Origin: Larix sibirica
Taxonomy: Eukaryota > Streptophyta > Pinopsida > Pinales > Pinaceae
Reading direction: 5' to 3'
Length of the DNA stretch: 10,227 nt
Assembly (NCBI GenBank): GCA_004151065.3
Contig: NWUY0300109935.1
Location: 1 to 10,227, forward strand
The notes beneath the pieces are model-generated. The model made no database searches. It was not told the origin of the DNA and was given only the letters and a program-made list of their open reading frames with translations. Below are positions 8,175-10,227 of this stretch, in pieces; position 1 is the first letter of the stretch; each line of letters starts with the position of its first letter. The translations under genes were made by a program, and so were the position numbers.

Positions 8175-9418
8175 ATGTTCTCCCCTCCGATCTCCCACTC
8201 AACTTTCTTCCCTGCCTCAACCTCCCGGGAAGCTTGCCCCTCATCTCCTCTCTCGAACCTTTCGGCCTCCCCTTTTGCAAATTTGTAGGAAACTTTTACC
8301 TCTTCTACCATCCCTCATCCAATTCCTGAATCGAAAGGCATCCCTCCATATTCCAAGAAAACCAGAGTTCGGAAAAAGAAATATCAGTGGATACATAAGT
8401 TGGTTGAAGATATGAGGGTAACTGTCAATCCTCAAATAATTCAAGACAAGGTTCTCAATTATACTGAATTTGCATTAATTGGAAGATTTAATGCTAGGGA
8501 ATATAAGGAAGAGGATTTGAGAAGATGGGTTCATAGATCTTGGGCTCACACTTTGGGTTATGTTCCTTTAGTCCATGTCGGAGATAGATGTACATTAATT
8601 TTGTTTTTGAGAAAATTGAGGACCATCACACCACAATGGAGGGTACTTAGTTCTGGCGGAATGTAGCTTTGATACTCTTCAGATGGCATGTTGGTTTTGA
8701 TCCTATCATGGAATGTATTCACAAATTAGATATATGGGTTAAACTTCCCTATCTGCCAAATTAATATTGGTATGACCAAATTTTCAAGTCTATAGGGGAT
8801 CAATTGGGGACATTTCTGAGAGTGGTTCCGAAGATAGCTCAGAAATCAATCACGTCATTGAATTCCATTTGTGTGGAGACGTATATTGCTCAGGGGTTGG
8901 CGAATGCTATTTTGATTGAATTTGGAGATAAATATTTCATGAAAATATTGGACTACAAGAATGTGCGCTACTGCTGCACCCATTGCAAATCTCATGGCCA
9001 TCTAAAAATCTCCTGCCCCTTACATAGATCAGAAGGTGAGGTAGGAGGTCCATATCTAGTTATGAGTCCTTCAAACTTTAGGGAGGAATCTTTATCCTTG
9101 GCCCACCTCAAGAAACAAAAGAATAATGAGGATGTTAATCCCCAAGAGACGGAAAATCAAGAAGTCGTGAAGATCAACAAAGAATTCTTCGAGGTTACTA
9201 CATCTCTTCAAAAGGAAATTCGGGAATTAGAAGCACTGCTTATGGGGAAAAAGGATCAGTCTATGGACTTACAGGTTTCTCAATCCAATCAAGGATTGCA
9301 GAATGTTGGTTCATGTACGAGTTTTCCCATAAGAACACCTTCCAGTCCAACTGCAGATCTTTCGATCATTAAAGAATGCACCTCTCCTATTGACATTGGA
9401 ACAAGGGCTACAATTTGA
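8175..9418 (+). pseudogene. ORF1-type DUF4283/CCHC zinc-knuckle protein, disabled (copy A)
   Basis: The likely original start is the ATG at 8175. It opens a Ser/Pro-rich leader (MFSPPISHSTFF...), is interrupted by TAG at 8286-8288, and resumes with a basic stretch (KKTRVRKKKYQW). The DUF4283 part reads ALIGRFNAREY and RRWVHRSW, then, after a frameshift between about 8575 and 8600, FEKIEDHH, FWRNVALILFRWHVGFDP and IWVKLPYLP. Two stops lie in this second frame: TAG at 8648-8650, where a Trp is expected, and TAA at 8762-8764. From 8765 the frame is open to TGA at 9416-9418. It includes LDYKNVRYCC and the knuckle CTHCKSHGHLKISC (CX2CX4HX4C, about 8976-9017), then a polar tail with a heptad-like stretch (FFEVTTSLQKEIRELEALL). 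In LINEs such proteins bind RNA. No ORF2 follows, so it could be a solo relic or a captured copy. Confidence 0.82.
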
Positions 9419-9631
9419 TATACACCAGCCATTTCAAATAGTTCCCTCTTCTTGGATCGATTTCATATTCAAATTCTTGGCAGTGTGAGTGTTTTTTGCA
9501 GGTGTTCTGGGCCGATCTCTTCCCTGCGAGCTGGTACCTTGAGTTAAAATGTCAAATCTCAGAGTTCTTGGAGCAAAGGAGTGAGTTCTTGGAGCGTTTT
9601 TAATTTCTTGGAAGAGGTGCAGTGCCATCCC
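9419..9631 (+). other. Spacer between the two ORF1-like pseudogenes
   Basis: No endonuclease or other ORF2 motif can be read in these roughly 210 bases. The sequence contains gagttcttggagc twice with a 21-bp period (9562-9574 and 9583-9595) and a weaker third copy (tttcttggaag near 9604). A short reading frame from ATG 9549 stops after 11 codons. It may be the 5' leader of the second copy, and an insertion junction probably falls somewhere here. Confidence 0.5.
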
Positions 9632-10227
9632 ATGGCTCCTGGAGGGGGCCCTAAGGACTCCATGATTCCTCCAGAAATTGCAGCTTTCAAGCTGCTAGTA
9701 GCTGACTGTGGTAAACGCCCTTCTAGTGAGCAGCAGCAGAAGTTTGTGAAACGCATAGCCAGCATTCCTACCGTAGCTTTGCCGGCAGAGGATCCTTGCA
9801 AATCAGCACTGAATCTTGCAGAACGAGGAATTATTGGCCAGTTCACCGGCCTCTAGCCATCACCCAAAGCTGTGGACAACTGGGTTCAAAGGAATTGGAG
9901 ATCATTAATACAAGAAGGCATTAGAATCTTTTTAGTGGGTAAGGGTTTTTTTTATCTTTGCTTTTGATAATGTAGAGGATAGGAATTTGATATTTAGAAA
10001 TGGACCATATTTTATGGGTCCTCAAGGGTTGTATCTAAATAAATGGACGCCGAATTTCGATCCTACTCAAGACGTGCCCTCGGCAATCCCGGTTTGGGTT
10101 CAGCTACCGCATTTACCCTTGCACTACTGGAATCCCAAAACTCTAGAGGCCATTGGTAATAAGCTTGGAAGATACATAGACCGTGCAGAGAGTAAAGATC
10201 AGTACACCTGTGCACAAATTTGTGTAG
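9632..10227 (+). pseudogene. Second DUF4283 protein, disabled, cut by the right edge (copy B)
   Basis: The ATG at 9632 begins MAPGGGPKDSM and runs through LNLAERGIIGQFTGL to a TAG at 9854-9856, where the family has Trp. The same frame continues with PSPKAVDNWVQRNW. A run of eight T at 9946-9953 carries one base too many, and dropping one frame restores FIFAF. From there the frame is open to the edge with FRNGPYFMGPQGLYLNKW, FDPTQDVPSAIPVWVQLPHL, HYWNPKTLEAIGNKLGRY and CAQICV. This is the classic DUF4283 pattern (W.P.FDP......PVWV.LP.LPL.YW....L..IGN.LG.Y..........A.ICV). A zinc knuckle would be expected a little beyond position 10227. It differs strongly from copy A. With only two lesions in nearly 600 bases it is the youngest-looking coding relic here. 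The GTG-initiated extension upstream (9581) is not favoured. Confidence 0.85.

Noticed and set aside
8065-8444. 116-codon plus frame and 67-codon minus frame over the start of copy A
   Set aside because: The frame holding the Ser/Pro leader and the DUF4283 motifs is a different one (ATG 8175); these are shadows of it.
9434-9846. Minus-strand open frames of 64 and 95 codons
   Set aside because: They are antisense to the copy B leader and coding sequence, where the plus strand has clear DUF4283 continuity.
1-10227. A novel defence, biosynthetic or regulatory gene system
   Set aside because: All recognisable coding signal is explained by LINE ORF1/ORF2 relics and all small repeats by SINEs or microsatellites; no intact gene set is present.

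Overview
This window looks like nuclear DNA of a plant. It contains no intact gene. Everything recognisable comes from retrotransposons or simple repeats. The evidence for a plant is the pairing of a DUF4283/zinc-knuckle ORF1 with an L1-type ORF2 (endonuclease, reverse transcriptase, zf-RVT-like Cys/His block), tRNA-derived SINE heads (one with a TTG-repeat tail), and abundant CA/TA/GA microsatellites in AT-rich sequence. A large, repeat-filled genome such as a gymnosperm would fit, but that narrower placement is only inference from the style of the remnants.

Layout: (1) From the left edge to about 5.9 kb, the minus strand carries one long, heavily decayed L1/RTE-like LINE. Its ORF1 (about 5881 down to 4500) has a DUF4283 domain and a damaged zinc knuckle. 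Its ORF2 starts at an ATG at 3933-3931 and runs off the left edge, with endonuclease, linker, reverse transcriptase and Cys/His motifs in canonical order across many stops and frame changes. Three copies of a 34-bp tandem unit and a TA run interrupt the ORF2 linker. (2) A complex TA/CA/TATG microsatellite lies at 5936-6206, at or just beyond the 5' end of this LINE. (3) 6208-7252 is a cluster of small non-autonomous elements: two plus-strand copies and one minus-strand copy of one tRNA-headed SINE family, then a different tRNA-like head ending in (TTG)5, with CA, GT and GA microsatellites between them. (4) 7253-8174 holds no gene that I can see. (5) On the plus strand, 8175-9418 is a decayed ORF1-type DUF4283/CCHC protein. 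It is followed, with no ORF2 between, by the start of a second and clearly different DUF4283 protein (9632 to the right edge), also disabled.

The genes do not form a pathway. The large LINE is autonomous in type but dead. The SINEs would have depended on LINE machinery supplied elsewhere. The two plus-strand ORF1 remnants are best read as parts of two further LINE-related insertions or solo ORF1 relics. The most distinctive points are the head-to-tail pair of unrelated ORF1 copies and the mixed-orientation SINE cluster bounded by microsatellites. I found no convincing previously undescribed functional system.
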